Below are positions 38,190 through 48,755 of a DNA stretch of 64,000 nucleotides, piece by piece. Under the pieces are notes generated by a model, which did not search any database, was not told the DNA's origin, and saw only the letters and a program-made list of their open reading frames with translations. The stretch lies in contig NZ_LFIO01000871.1 of assembly GCF_001187535.1 (NCBI RefSeq), positions 17,793 through 81,792 on the forward strand. Reading direction: 5' to 3'. Positions within the stretch are counted from its first letter, which is position 1; every line of letters begins with the position of its first letter. The translations under genes and the position numbers were made by a program. The stretch comes from Rhizobium ecuadorense. Lineage in GTDB: Bacteria > Pseudomonadota > Alphaproteobacteria > Rhizobiales > Rhizobiaceae.

Positions 38190-38209
38190 ATATAAAGAAG
38201 TCTTTATAT
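38190..38209. promoter_or_regulatory. Perfect operator-like palindrome upstream of ahcY
   Basis: Nine-base arms ATATAAAGA and TCTTTATAT around a two-base centre (AG). Size and symmetry fit a dimeric winged-helix repressor such as the ArsR-type SAM/SAH-responsive regulators predicted to control methionine-cycle genes in alphaproteobacteria. The assignment to that family is inference. Confidence 0.6.
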
Positions 38210-38239
38210 GTTTATATGAGCGGGACCCGCTGCAGAATT

Positions 38240-38263
38240 CCTTAAATCGGAATCGATTTAAGG
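38240..38263. repeat. Perfect ten-base inverted repeat between ptsH and ahcY
   Basis: CCTTAAATCG (38240-38249) and CGATTTAAGG (38254-38263), loop GAAT. It could form a hairpin ending the ptsH transcript's distal portion, or be a protein-binding site. It lacks a proper T-run on the minus strand, so a simple terminator is doubtful. Confidence 0.55.
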
Positions 38264-38292
38264 ATAAAATTATGCAGCAAGTTCAAACTTGC

Positions 38293-38568
38293 TCACATCT
38301 CTTCGCCGAACCGGTTTTGGATCAGCTGGTCAAGGGCCTCGAGGGCTTCCTCGGCCTGGCTGCCGCTTGCAGAGACGACGACGCTCGAGCCGGGGCTTGC
38401 CGCCAGCATCATCAGGCCCATGATAGAGGTGCCGCCGACCGTCATTCCGTCCTTGGAAACGGTGATGGCGGCATCGAAGGTCTCGACCATCTGCACGAAT
38501 TTGGCGGAGGCGCGCGCGTGAAGGCCGCGCTTGTTGATAATGAGGAGTTCCCGGGAGAGCGATGTCAT
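38293..38568 (-). CDS. ptsH: HPr phosphocarrier protein
   Basis: A 91-residue HPr of the incomplete regulatory PTS found in rhizobia, where it relays phosphate rather than importing sugar. The phospho-acceptor His is H17 in KRGLHARASAKF, and the HprK target Ser is S48 in GGTSIMGLMML. It lies nine bases after manX (EIIA) and downstream of hprK and chvG/chvI on the same strand. No sugar permease (EIIB/C) is near. Confidence 0.95.
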   Translation of the reverse strand: MTSLSRELLIINKRGLHARASAKFVQMVETFDAAITVSKDGMTVGGTSIMGLMMLAASPGSSVVVSASGSQAEEALEALDQLIQNRFGEEM

Positions 38569-38577
38569 GAAGGGCCG

Positions 38578-38979
38578 TTATTTTCCGCTGAGCACACGGC
38601 TCGCGACATTGATATATTTCCGTCCGGCTTCGGAAGCCTCCACCAGCGCCTTCTCCATGTTGTTCTCGCCACGCACGCCGGCGAGCTTGATCAGCATCGG
38701 CAGGTTGACGCCGGCAATCACTTCGGTATGGCCGCTGCTCATAACTGAAATGGCAAGATTGGACGGCGTGCCGCCGAACATGTCGGTCAGAATGACGACG
38801 CCATGGCCGTCATCGGCACCGGAAACAGCTTCCAGAATATCCTGCCGTCTTTGATCCATGTCGTCTTCGGGGCCAATACAGACCGTCTCGATGAATTTCT
38901 GAGGACCGACGACGTGCTCGACAGCATGACGAAACTCTTCAGCCAGCTTGCCATGAGTGACAAGCACAAGTCCGATCAT
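38578..38979 (-). CDS. manX: PTS EIIA component, mannose family
   Basis: A 133-residue EIIA-Man-type protein. The start MIGLVLVTHGKLAEEFRHAV carries the phosphorylated His (H9), and VVILTDMFGGTPSNLAISVM is the family core. In rhizobia this EIIA receives phosphate from HPr and feeds regulation rather than transport; interaction with the ChvG/ChvI and nitrogen PTS systems has been reported in relatives. ATG 38979 was chosen since it gives the canonical beginning. A 150-base gap separates it from hprK, so it may have its own promoter. Confidence 0.93.
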   Translation of the reverse strand: MIGLVLVTHGKLAEEFRHAVEHVVGPQKFIETVCIGPEDDMDQRRQDILEAVSGADDGHGVVILTDMFGGTPSNLAISVMSSGHTEVIAGVNLPMLIKLAGVRGENNMEKALVEASEAGRKYINVASRVLSGK

Positions 38980-39129
38980 GATATTACTGCTCCCATATAC
39001 GCCAACGGTGGCCCCAATATCGCAATGCAGCAATTACGTCCACCGGTGGGGGCACATCTTGGCGATGAAAAGCCGAAGTGCAAGATAAAAATGCGAATAT
39101 ATAAGGCAGATTGATCAATCCGGAAGGCG

Positions 39130-39579
39130 TCAATGCCCGATATCCGGTGCTTTCGCCATCAGGATTGCAAGCGGTGAAGAGACGCCTGTGAGCAACCGCA
39201 ATGCGGGAAGCGAAAAACCGGGCGCGAGGCTGACGATTTCGCCCTCCGGAGGCACGCGGTTTTCACCGGAAGCACTGCCCGGGAGCACGGCATAATGCAT
39301 CGTGGCCCGGGGCACGTGCTCCTGCCGGACGATGCCGGTGCCGCGAAGTTCGATCAGCCCGGCGATCGATGGCGGGCATGTGGCCACCACGCTGCCGGTC
39401 TTTTCAGAAAGAAGAACCTGGTCGTCGGCGACCAGCGCCGTGAACAGCCCGAGCCGGCGCGCCTCGGTCATGCAGGTGAAGGCCAGCATCGATTTTCCCC
39501 AACCGGATGGGCCGCTGAACAGAAGCCCCGTCCTGCCGACGATGATCGCGGTCGCATGGATGTTGTGAGCCGCGGTCAT
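39130..39579 (-). CDS. hprK: HPr kinase/phosphorylase (short alphaproteobacterial form)
   Basis: HprK phosphorylates and dephosphorylates the regulatory Ser of HPr. Only the catalytic domain is present (149 residues versus about 310 in Firmicutes), the usual short form of alphaproteobacteria. The P-loop is FSGPSGWGKS (21-30), followed by LVADDQVLL with the acidic pair. The start overlaps the chvG stop as ATGA, so HPr kinase and the envelope-stress sensor kinase are translationally coupled. Confidence 0.93.
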   Translation of the reverse strand: MTAAHNIHATAIIVGRTGLLFSGPSGWGKSMLAFTCMTEARRLGLFTALVADDQVLLSEKTGSVVATCPPSIAGLIELRGTGIVRQEHVPRATMHYAVLPGSASGENRVPPEGEIVSLAPGFSLPALRLLTGVSSPLAILMAKAPDIGH

Positions 39580-41366
39580 GCGGCGGCATCGACTGGTAAA
39601 GCGAGGATAAAGCGGGCACCGAGCACCTGTCCGCCTTCGGCATCGGTGATATTCTCCGCTCTCAGCGAGCCGCCATGGGCCTCGGCGATCTGGCGGCTGA
39701 TCGACAGGCCGAGCCCCGAATTCTGCCCGAAGCCTTCCGATTCCGGCCGGTCCGTATAAAAGCGCTCGAAGATGCGGTCGATATTTTCAGCCTGGATACC
39801 GGGGCCATTGTCTTCGATCGTGGTGACGCAGCGCGAACGTGTCCGCACCAGCCGCACGGTAATCTTGCCACCCTTCTCAGGCACGAAGGAGCGGGCATTC
39901 TCGATCAGGTTGGCGATGATCTGGCCGATGCGCAGGTCGTGGCCGTTGACGACGAAGCGTGTCTTGACGTTCGGCTTGCGTTCGATCGCATATTCGATCT
40001 CCACCTGCTTCTTGGTGCTCCTGACCTGGCGTGAAACCTCGATGAGGTCGCGCAACAGCACCTCCATGTCGACGGAACCGGCATCGACACGCGCGAGCTC
40101 GGCATCGAGGCGGGAAGCGTCGGAGATATCGCTGATCAGCCGGTCGAGCCGGCGGACATCGTGCTGGATAACGTCCATCAGCCGCTTTTTGGAATCGTCG
40201 GATCGGGCAAGCGGCAGCGTTTCGACGGCGCTCCGCAGCGACGTTAGCGGATTCTTGAGTTCGTGGCTGACATCGGCGGCGAAACTCTCGATCGCATCGA
40301 TGCGGTCGTAGAGCGCCGTCGTCATTTCCCGCAACGCAATGGAAAGATTGCCGATTTCATCCTGGCGGGCGGAGAAGTCAGGAATCTGCTCACGTGTCTT
40401 GGCCCCGCGGCGCACCCGGATGGCGGCGGCTGAAAGGCGGCGCAGCGGGTTGGCGATCGTCGACGAGAGCACCAGCGAAAGCAGCACGTTGACGAGCGTG
40501 GCGACGCCGAAGACGCGCATGATGGCAAGCCGCTCGGCATGAACGATATTGTCGATGTCGCCTGCCTGTGTCGACAGCAGCAGCACGCCGAGCACGGCGC
40601 GGAAACGCTGGATCGGCACCGCGACGGAAACGATGAGCTCGCCTTTTTCGGTCGTGCGCACGACGGCGCCGCGCACGCCCGTGAGCGCGTTCATCACCTC
40701 AGGATAGATCGAGCCGTCGCCGCCCGGCGCTTCTTTGTAGAGCGGCAGGTTGCCGGGCTGCAGCGCCTTGTTGAACAGGGTGGCAAACCATTCGCTCCAG
40801 GTCTGCTTCTCCTCCTCGACCGGCGGCAGGTCGAAGCGCAGCACCTGGCCGCGCGAATAAAGATGGCGCGAATCCAGCAGCAGATTGGCATCGGCATCGA
40901 AGATGCGGGCGCGCGTGCGTGTCGGAGAGATCAGCCGGCGCAGCACCGGCGCGACCTTCTCGGGATCGATGGGGAATTCGAGGTCTTCGTCGTTCGGCAC
41001 CGGGGTGATGCTCTGGCCGGCCTGCAGCTCGAGCAGCTTCTGCGGATCGATGGTGATCGAGTTGGTATCGACCGATGCCGAAGCCGAAATAGCGCCGGCG
41101 ATGATCTCGCCTTGCGTCAACAGGCTCTCGGCGCGGGCGTCGATCAGCCCTTCGCGAAACTGGTTGAGGTAGAGGATACCCCCGACGAGCACCAGCAGTG
41201 CGACGAGATTGAAGAAGACGATGCGCCGTGTCAGGCTCGAAAACACGGCATTGCCGAAGATGCGGCGGATCAGCGTGAAGGGATGCGACCAACGGCGGCC
41301 TCGGACGCGACGGGTGCTCACGCCCTCCGCATCGTCGAGATCCCTTTCCTGCACCAACTGTGCCAA
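39576..41366 (-). CDS. chvG: Two-component sensor histidine kinase ChvG (ExoS/BvrS)
   Basis: Inner-membrane kinase sensing acid/envelope stress; it controls exopolysaccharide, motility and host colonisation in rhizobia, Agrobacterium and Brucella. The 596-residue protein has TM1 (VFFNLVALLVLVGGILYL, about 50-67), a periplasmic domain to about 280, TM2 (VATLVNVLLSLVLSSTI), HAMP, and the H-box AADVSHELKNPLTSLRS (H368). The ATPase part shows LIENARSFVPE, IEDNGPGI and GLGLSISR. It follows chvI by 79 bases and overlaps hprK. Confidence 0.96.
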   Translation of the reverse strand: MAQLVQERDLDDAEGVSTRRVRGRRWSHPFTLIRRIFGNAVFSSLTRRIVFFNLVALLVLVGGILYLNQFREGLIDARAESLLTQGEIIAGAISASASVDTNSITIDPQKLLELQAGQSITPVPNDEDLEFPIDPEKVAPVLRRLISPTRTRARIFDADANLLLDSRHLYSRGQVLRFDLPPVEEEKQTWSEWFATLFNKALQPGNLPLYKEAPGGDGSIYPEVMNALTGVRGAVVRTTEKGELIVSVAVPIQRFRAVLGVLLLSTQAGDIDNIVHAERLAIMRVFGVATLVNVLLSLVLSSTIANPLRRLSAAAIRVRRGAKTREQIPDFSARQDEIGNLSIALREMTTALYDRIDAIESFAADVSHELKNPLTSLRSAVETLPLARSDDSKKRLMDVIQHDVRRLDRLISDISDASRLDAELARVDAGSVDMEVLLRDLIEVSRQVRSTKKQVEIEYAIERKPNVKTRFVVNGHDLRIGQIIANLIENARSFVPEKGGKITVRLVRTRSRCVTTIEDNGPGIQAENIDRIFERFYTDRPESEGFGQNSGLGLSISRQIAEAHGGSLRAENITDAEGGQVLGARFILALPVDAAA

Positions 41367-41445
41367 TGACTGGCCCTTTCGAAGGGCAGGGCCGGATGAA
41401 CCGGCCCGCAGCCCTCAACTATGTCTCGCGCTGCGCCGTTTGGAC

Positions 41446-42180
41446 TCAGGCTGCTTCGCGGAAGCGGTATCCCACTCCGTAGAGCGTTTCAATCATATCA
41501 AAGTCGTTGTCGACCATCTTGAATTTCTTGCGCAGCCGCTTGATGTGGCTGTCGATGGTCCGGTCGTCGACATAGACCTGTTCGTCATAGGCTGCATCCA
41601 TCAGCGCGTCGCGGCTTTTGACGACGCCGGGGCGCTGCGCCAGCGAATGCAGGATCAGGAATTCGGTGACCGTCAGGGTCACGGCCTCACCCTTCCAGGT
41701 GCAGGTATGGCGTTCCTGATCCATGACCAGCTGCCCGCGCTCCAGCGAGCGGGCCTGCTGCACGGCGCCGTTCTTCGGCGCGCCGGCGGGGCTGGCGCCG
41801 GCGGCTGCGGCTTCACGGCTTGAGGCGCGGCGCAGCACGGCGCGGACGCGCTCGACCAGCAGGCGCTGCGAAAACGGCTTGGTGATGAAATCGTCGGCGC
41901 CCATTTTCAGGCCGAAGAGTTCATCGATCTCCTCATCCTTGGAGGTGAGGAAGATGACCGGAATGTCCGACTTCTGCCGCAGCCGGCGCAGCAATTCCAT
42001 GCCGTCCATGCGCGGCATCTTGATATCGAAGATCGCCAGCTGTGGCGGCCGCGCCAGAAGGCCGTCGAGGGCCGAAGCACCGTCCGTATAGGTCTCGACC
42101 TTATATCCTTCGGCCTCCAGTGCGATCGACACCGAGGTGAGGATGTTGCGGTCGTCATCAACGAGCGCGATTGTCGGCAT
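41446..42180 (-). CDS. chvI: Two-component response regulator ChvI
   Basis: OmpR/PhoB-type regulator partnered with ChvG. The 244-residue protein has the receiver domain with acidic pocket VDDD (8-10) and phospho-acceptor D52 in [10 protein letters not shown], and the conserved Lys in ITKPF. The C-terminal winged helix ends [20 protein letters not shown] 42180 ([12 protein letters not shown]) has GGAG upstream; ATG 42198 would add six residues. It is divergent from pckA, an arrangement conserved in rhizobia. Confidence 0.96.
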   Translation of the reverse strand: MPTIALVDDDRNILTSVSIALEAEGYKVETYTDGASALDGLLARPPQLAIFDIKMPRMDGMELLRRLRQKSDIPVIFLTSKDEEIDELFGLKMGADDFITKPFSQRLLVERVRAVLRRASSREAAAAGASPAGAPKNGAVQQARSLERGQLVMDQERHTCTWKGEAVTLTVTEFLILHSLAQRPGVVKSRDALMDAAYDEQVYVDDRTIDSHIKRLRKKFKMVDNDFDMIETLYGVGYRFREAA

Positions 42181-42517
42181 GGTGTTCGTCTCCGTCATCA
42201 GTGCGCAATCTCCCGGATTTGCTTTCCCCAGGCGGTCTCAATGACCGGATGCGCTTATGGAGGATAAAGGTGGAACAAATTGTGGCAAAGATAAAGGGAA
42301 AGATTGTCGTGGAATTCGAAGGCAATCGTGAGTGGTGCGGTAAAATGTTTCAACGTCCCCATCTAAAACGATTTAAAATTATGGCGCTAAATTTAAATCG
42401 ATTAAATAATTGATATTACTATATTTTTTCAAGTTTTGTCTCTTGTGTTTTAAAATTTCTGCCCGTATTTTCGCGATTAGTTTTAACGGCAACGAGCCTG
42501 AGCGAAGGGAACTAGCC
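42181..42517. promoter_or_regulatory. Divergent chvI-pckA promoter region
   Basis: 337 bases, strikingly AT-rich from about 42340 to 42480. Two related sites lie close together: AAAACGATTTAAAA (42365-42378) and TTTAAATCGATTAAAT (42392-42407), both near-palindromes centred on CG and forming an imperfect inverted pair. CG-centred palindromes of this size are typical of LacI-family operators. Sinorhizobium pckA is known to be controlled by the LacI-type repressor PckR, so these are candidate sites (inference). No gene is seen here. Confidence 0.6.
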
Positions 42518-44128
<1,611 letters not shown>

Positions 44129-44165
44129 GCGAAGCTCGCCTTAAACAGATTCTCTGACTCACGTG

Positions 44166-44199
44166 AAACCCGGCATCGCAGGATTGCCGGGTTTTTCGG
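44166..44199 (+). terminator. Terminator of pckA
   Basis: Perfect ten-base stem AAACCCGGCA (44166-44175) and TGCCGGGTTT (44185-44194), nine-base loop, ending in a T-run. Confidence 0.85.
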
Positions 44200-44248
44200 T
44201 TGACGGTCGATATTTTCAATTCGCCGCCGATGTGAGATAGAACGCCGC

Positions 44249-44692
44249 ATGGCCAGCGACGCGCTCTATATCGATGACAGGATCACCATCGCCGGATGGG
44301 AGCTGACGGAACAGTTCGTTCTGGCGGGCGGTCCCGGCGGGCAGAATGTCAACAAGGTCTCGACCGCGGTCCAGCTGTTCTTCAATATCCCGAATTCGCC
44401 GTCGCTCAATGATCGCGTCAAAACCAATGCGGTCAAGCTCGCCGGCCGGCGCCTGTCGAAGGACGGCGTGCTGATGATCGAGGCGAGCCGGTTTCGCAGT
44501 CAGGATCGCAACCGCGAGGACGCGCGCGAGCGGCTGAAGGAGCTGATTCTGGAGGCCGCCAAACCGCCGCCGCCGCCGCGCAAGAAGACCAGACCGACCA
44601 AGGGTTCGGTCGAACGCCGCCTGAAGGAAAAATCCGGCCGCTCGGAAGTCAAGAAAATGCGCGGCCGCCCTGGCGGCAGCAGCGGCGACTGA
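44249..44692 (+). CDS. arfB: Alternative ribosome-rescue factor ArfB (YaeJ, ICT1-like)
   Basis: Peptidyl-tRNA hydrolase that frees ribosomes stalled at mRNA ends. The 147-residue protein has the catalytic loop LAGGPGGQNVNKVSTAVQL (about 25-43, GGQ) of release factors but no codon-recognition domain. It ends in a basic tail (PPPRKKTRPTKGSVERRLKE) that enters the empty mRNA channel. It lies one base before the broken alkB gene. Confidence 0.93.
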   Translation: MASDALYIDDRITIAGWELTEQFVLAGGPGGQNVNKVSTAVQLFFNIPNSPSLNDRVKTNAVKLAGRRLSKDGVLMIEASRFRSQDRNREDARERLKELILEAAKPPPPPRKKTRPTKGSVERRLKEKSGRSEVKKMRGRPGGSSGD

Positions 44693-44693
44693 C

Positions 44694-45305
44694 ATGCCCG
44701 AACTCTTGAGCGGTATTCGCCATCTTCCCGGCTATCTCGACCGGGCGCGCCAGGAGGCGTTGGTCGAGGTGATCCGCACCATTGTCGCCGAGGCGCCGCT
44801 TTATGCGCCGGTCATGCCCGGCACCGGCAAGCCGATGTCGGTGCGCATGACCAATTGCGGGCCGCTCGGCTGGGTGACCGACAAGGAGCGCGGCTACCGC
44901 TACCAGCCGACGCATCCGGCAACCGGCAGGCGCTGGCCGGATATGCCGTAGGAATTGCTCGCTATCTGGAATGATGTGGCCGGTTACGACAAGCCGCCGG
45001 AAGCCTGTCTGGTGAATTTCTACTCCGACGAAGCGCGCATGGGCCTGCATCAGGACAGGGACGAGAGGGATCTACAGGCGCCGGTTGTCTCGATCTCGCT
45101 CGGCAATAGCTGCCTCTTTCGTGTCGGCGGTCTCAACCGCAATGATCGCACGCTATCTTTCAAGCTTGCGAGCGGTGATCTGGTCGTTCTGGGCGGCGAG
45201 GGGAGGCTTTGTTTCCATGGCGTCGACCGCATTCATCCGGCGACCTCGACGCTGTTGAAGAATGGCGGCCGCATCAATCTGACGCTGCGCCGCGTCAATC
45301 CGTGA
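44694..45305 (+). pseudogene. alkB: AlkB-type alkylated-DNA dioxygenase, interrupted by in-frame TAG
   Basis: AlkB repairs 1-methyladenine and 3-methylcytosine by Fe(II)/2-oxoglutarate demethylation. The reading frame covers 203 codons, but codon 86 is TAG (44949-44951), inside the stretch RWPDMP-stop-ELLAIWNDVAGY. The frame continues without shift on both sides. The downstream part keeps all catalytic features: LHQDRDERD (H119, D121), FHGVDRIHP (H175) and GGRINLTLRR (R193). One base change (probably GAG or CAG to TAG) explains the break. Upstream product alone (85 residues) would lack the active site. Either a recent nonsense mutation, a sequencing error, or readthrough. Confidence 0.85.
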
Positions 45306-45323
45306 GGATCGGAATAGCGCCTG

Positions 45324-46319
45324 CTATAGTTTCCGCAGCGCGACCTGCTCGATCAGATGATCCTTGCCCTTTTTCAGGATGAGATCGGCACGCGGCCGCG
45401 TCGGCAGGATGTTCTGGCGCAGGTTTTTCAGGTTGATATTCGCCCAGAGATCTCCGGCGATTTCGAGCGCTTCCGCGTCGCTGATCGAGGCGTAGCGATG
45501 GAAAAAGGAGTTCGGATCGCGGAAGGCGGTCTCGCGCAGCCGCATGAAACGGGCGACGTACCAGTTGTGGATCTGGTCTTCGGCGGCATCGATATAGATC
45601 GAGAAGTCGAAGAAATCGGAGACCATCGGCACGATCTTGCCGCCGGCCGGCAGGTCGCGCGATTGCAGCACGTTGATGCCCTCGAAGATCAGGATGTCGG
45701 GCCGGTCGACGATCTTGTATTCGTCCGGCAGCACGTCATAGACCAGGTGCGAATAGCTCGGTGCCTTGACATCCGGCTGCCCGGCCTTGATTGCCGAGAG
45801 AAAGCGCAGGATCGCCGCCGTGTCGTAACTCTCCGGAAAACCCTTGCGCTGCATCAGCTTTTCCCGCTGCAGCACGGCATTCGGATGAAGGAAGCCGTCG
45901 GTGGTGACGAGATCGACCTTCGGGCTGGAAGGCCAGCGTCCCAGAAGCTCCTTGAGGATACGGGCGGTGGTCGATTTTCCGACGGCGACCGAACCGGCAA
46001 TGCCGATGACGAAGGGAGTCTTCGTCACATCGGACAGGCTGAGGAAGCGGTTGCGCTGTTCGAACAGCATCTGCGAGGATTCGACATGCGCCGACAGCAG
46101 CCGCGACAGCGACAGATAGATGCGCCTGACCTCGTCGAGATCGATCGGGTCGCCCATCGAACGCAGACGTTTGACCTCGTCGCTGGTCAGTGTCAGCGGC
46201 GTATCGGCGCGGAACTTCGCCCATTGTTCGGAAGAGAAGAAGTGGTAGGGCGAATAGGAGTCCGACTGGAAGTGATCCAACGTTTCCGGCACCCCGATAA
46301 TCTCAGTCGCGATACTCAT
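45324..46319 (-). CDS. coaA: Pantothenate kinase (type I)
   Basis: CoaA phosphorylates pantothenate, the first committed step to CoA. The 331-residue protein has the P-loop [18 protein letters not shown] (about 104-121) and [27 protein letters not shown] is also typical of type I enzymes. The start overlaps the hisE stop as ATGA, so it ends the his operon. CoaE, the last enzyme of the same pathway, is at 5162. Confidence 0.96.
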   Translation of the reverse strand: MSIATEIIGVPETLDHFQSDSYSPYHFFSSEQWAKFRADTPLTLTSDEVKRLRSMGDPIDLDEVRRIYLSLSRLLSAHVESSQMLFEQRNRFLSLSDVTKTPFVIGIAGSVAVGKSTTARILKELLGRWPSSPKVDLVTTDGFLHPNAVLQREKLMQRKGFPESYDTAAILRFLSAIKAGQPDVKAPSYSHLVYDVLPDEYKIVDRPDILIFEGINVLQSRDLPAGGKIVPMVSDFFDFSIYIDAAEDQIHNWYVARFMRLRETAFRDPNSFFHRYASISDAEALEIAGDLWANINLKNLRQNILPTRPRADLILKKGKDHLIEQVALRKL

Positions 46320-46639
46320 GAACTCTGCCGGCCGGCCTTTTCCTTGAGGCCGGACTGCGCGGTTCTGCGCTCGAGTTCGGCCATGACATTCTCTAACGGT
46401 ATTTCAGCAATCTTCAATACGACCAAAAGGTGATAGAGCACATCGGCGGCTTCATAGGTCAGATTGTCGCGGTCGCCGGTCACCGCCGCCATCACGGCTT
46501 CGATCGCCTCTTCACCGAGCTTCTTGGCCGCTTTCGGCTGGCCGGCGGCGACGAGCTTGGCTGTCCAGGATTGCTCCGGCGAGGCCGCCGACCGCTCTTT
46601 GACGATGCTTTCGAGATCGGAAAGGGAAAATCCGCTCAT
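46316..46639 (-). CDS. hisE: Phosphoribosyl-ATP pyrophosphatase
   Basis: HisE hydrolyses phosphoribosyl-ATP to phosphoribosyl-AMP, step two of histidine synthesis. The 107-residue stand-alone form shows [12 protein letters not shown] (about 42-53) and the acidic [14 protein letters not shown] (about 62-75) of the MazG-like helical family. ATG 46639 (MSGFSLSDL) follows the hisF stop by 17 bases. No hisI fusion is present, as usual in alphaproteobacteria. Confidence 0.95.
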   Translation of the reverse strand: MSGFSLSDLESIVKERSAASPEQSWTAKLVAAGQPKAAKKLGEEAIEAVMAAVTGDRDNLTYEAADVLYHLLVVLKIAEIPLENVMAELERRTAQSGLKEKAGRQSS

Positions 46640-46656
46640 ATGTCCGCTTTCAAGGT

Positions 46657-47444
<788 letters not shown>

Positions 47445-47445
<1 letters not shown>

Positions 47446-48191
47446 TATGCGGTCTCCTTTGCCCTGTTGGCCTTGATCAGCGCCAGCGCCTCTTTGGGAT
47501 CGATACGGCCGTCGTAAAGCGCCCGGCCTGAAATCGCCCCTTCGAGCTTCCGCGCATCCGGCTGCAGCAAACGCCTGACGTCGTCGAGCGAGGCAAGGCC
47601 GCCGGAGGCGATGACGGGAATGGAGACGGCGTCGGCAAGCTCCAGCGTCGAAGCCCAGTTGATGCCGGCAAGGATGCCGTCACGGTCGATATCGGTGTAG
47701 ATGATCGCGCTAACGCCGGCGCCCTCGAATTTCCGGGCGAGCTCGACGATCCCGAGTTCGGACGCCTCCGCCCAGCCCTCGACGGCCACCTTGCCGCCCT
47801 TGGCGTCGATGCCGACGGCGACGTGGCCGGGAAATTTCCGGCAGGCCTCGATGACCAGATCAGGATTTCTGACTGCAATGGTGCCGAGAATGACGCGCCG
47901 CAGCCCGCGCGACAGCCAGGCTTCGATATGATCGAGCGTGCGGATGCCGCCGCCAAGCTGTACCGGATTTTTCGTCGCCTTGAGGATCGCCTCGACGGCG
48001 TCGCCATTGGCCGAATGTCCCGCAAAGGCACCGTCGAGATCGACCACGTGCAGCCATTCGAAACCCTGGTCTTCGAAGGATTTCGCCTGGGCGGCCGGAT
48101 CGGTGTTGTAGACCGTCGCCTGCTGCATGTCGCCGAGCTTCAGGCGGACGCATTGGCCGCCCTTCAAGTCGATCGCTGGAAAAAGGATCAT
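47445..48191 (-). CDS. hisA: ProFAR isomerase (phosphoribosylformimino-AICAR-P isomerase)
   Basis: HisA performs the Amadori rearrangement before HisF. The 248-residue half-barrel-duplicated protein starts [17 protein letters not shown] (catalytic D8) and has [20 protein letters not shown] (catalytic D in the second half) and [12 protein letters not shown]. It is upstream of hisF with a one-base overlap and downstream of an unknown membrane protein. Confidence 0.97.
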
Positions 48192-48197
48192 GTCGTC

Positions 48198-48755
48198 TTA
48201 CGTCCGTAGAGTGGTCGATACCATCAGCGCATTCCACGCATCTACGATATCCGAGCGAAAAAAGACAGCGGCAATGGCGGCCGCGCCGAAAAGCAGAAGA
48301 AGAAGCAAGGAGACGGTAAGGCCGGCACGAACCTGGCGCCAGAAGCCGAGACGGCGCTTCATCGATTTTTCGATGTCACGCACCTCCCGCAGCGCCTGGC
48401 TGTTGACGGCGGCGAGCCGGATTTCCGGCTCCATCGCCTCGACATAGGTTTCGGCATAACTCGACAGGATCTGCGAGGCACGGTCGCGCAGCGTATTGCG
48501 CAGGTCGGTCGAGAGATAGTTGCCGGCGACGGCGGCAAGCTCGGCCTCGTTGGGCGAACGGCCGGCATTGCGCTTGCGATAGCTGAGGACGAAATCGCGC
48601 CTCTGCCGCTCGTAGAGGGCATAGGCAAGCAGGCCGATCAGATCGTCCTCGCCCTCGATATAAAATTCCAGCACGGCTTCAGTGATGTCGCCGGCGTTGA
48701 TGCCGTTGGCGCGCAGCTGCGAATTCTCGCTGCCGGAAAGGAATTCATGGATCAT
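48198..48755 (-). CDS. Unknown protein with one C-terminal membrane segment, inside the his cluster
   Basis: 185 residues. I do not recognise a family. A largely helical polar body (about 1-135) contains VLSYRKRNAGRSPNEAELAA. One hydrophobic segment (VSLLLLLLFGAAAIAAVFF, about 148-166) sits near the C-terminus, so it would be tail-anchored with the body in the cytoplasm. It overlaps the small gene upstream by four bases and precedes hisA by six, so it is clearly co-transcribed with histidine genes, although nothing in it suggests a histidine role. Confidence 0.78.
   Translation of the reverse strand: MIHEFLSGSENSQLRANGINAGDITEAVLEFYIEGEDDLIGLLAYALYERQRRDFVLSYRKRNAGRSPNEAELAAVAGNYLSTDLRNTLRDRASQILSSYAETYVEAMEPEIRLAAVNSQALREVRDIEKSMKRRLGFWRQVRAGLTVSLLLLLLFGAAAIAAVFFRSDIVDAWNALMVSTTLRT

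Larger units (their letters stand above)
37957..38292 (-). promoter_or_regulatory. ahcY upstream regulatory region
   Basis: 336 bases without a convincing gene. From the ptsH end toward ahcY it holds three perfect palindromes: GCAAGTT-CA-AACTTGC (38277-38292), CCTTAAATCG-GAAT-CGATTTAAGG (38240-38263) and ATATAAAGA-AG-TCTTTATAT (38190-38209). The remaining 230 bases to the ahcY start contain no obvious hairpin array or riboswitch that I can recognise. The ahcY promoter is presumably around the AT-rich 38180-38220 segment. Confidence 0.6.

Noticed and set aside
44155..44170. Second CACGTG site (TGACTCACGTGAAACC) after pckA as parS
   Set aside because: Three mismatches to the consensus, far from the origin, and overlapping the pckA terminator stem.
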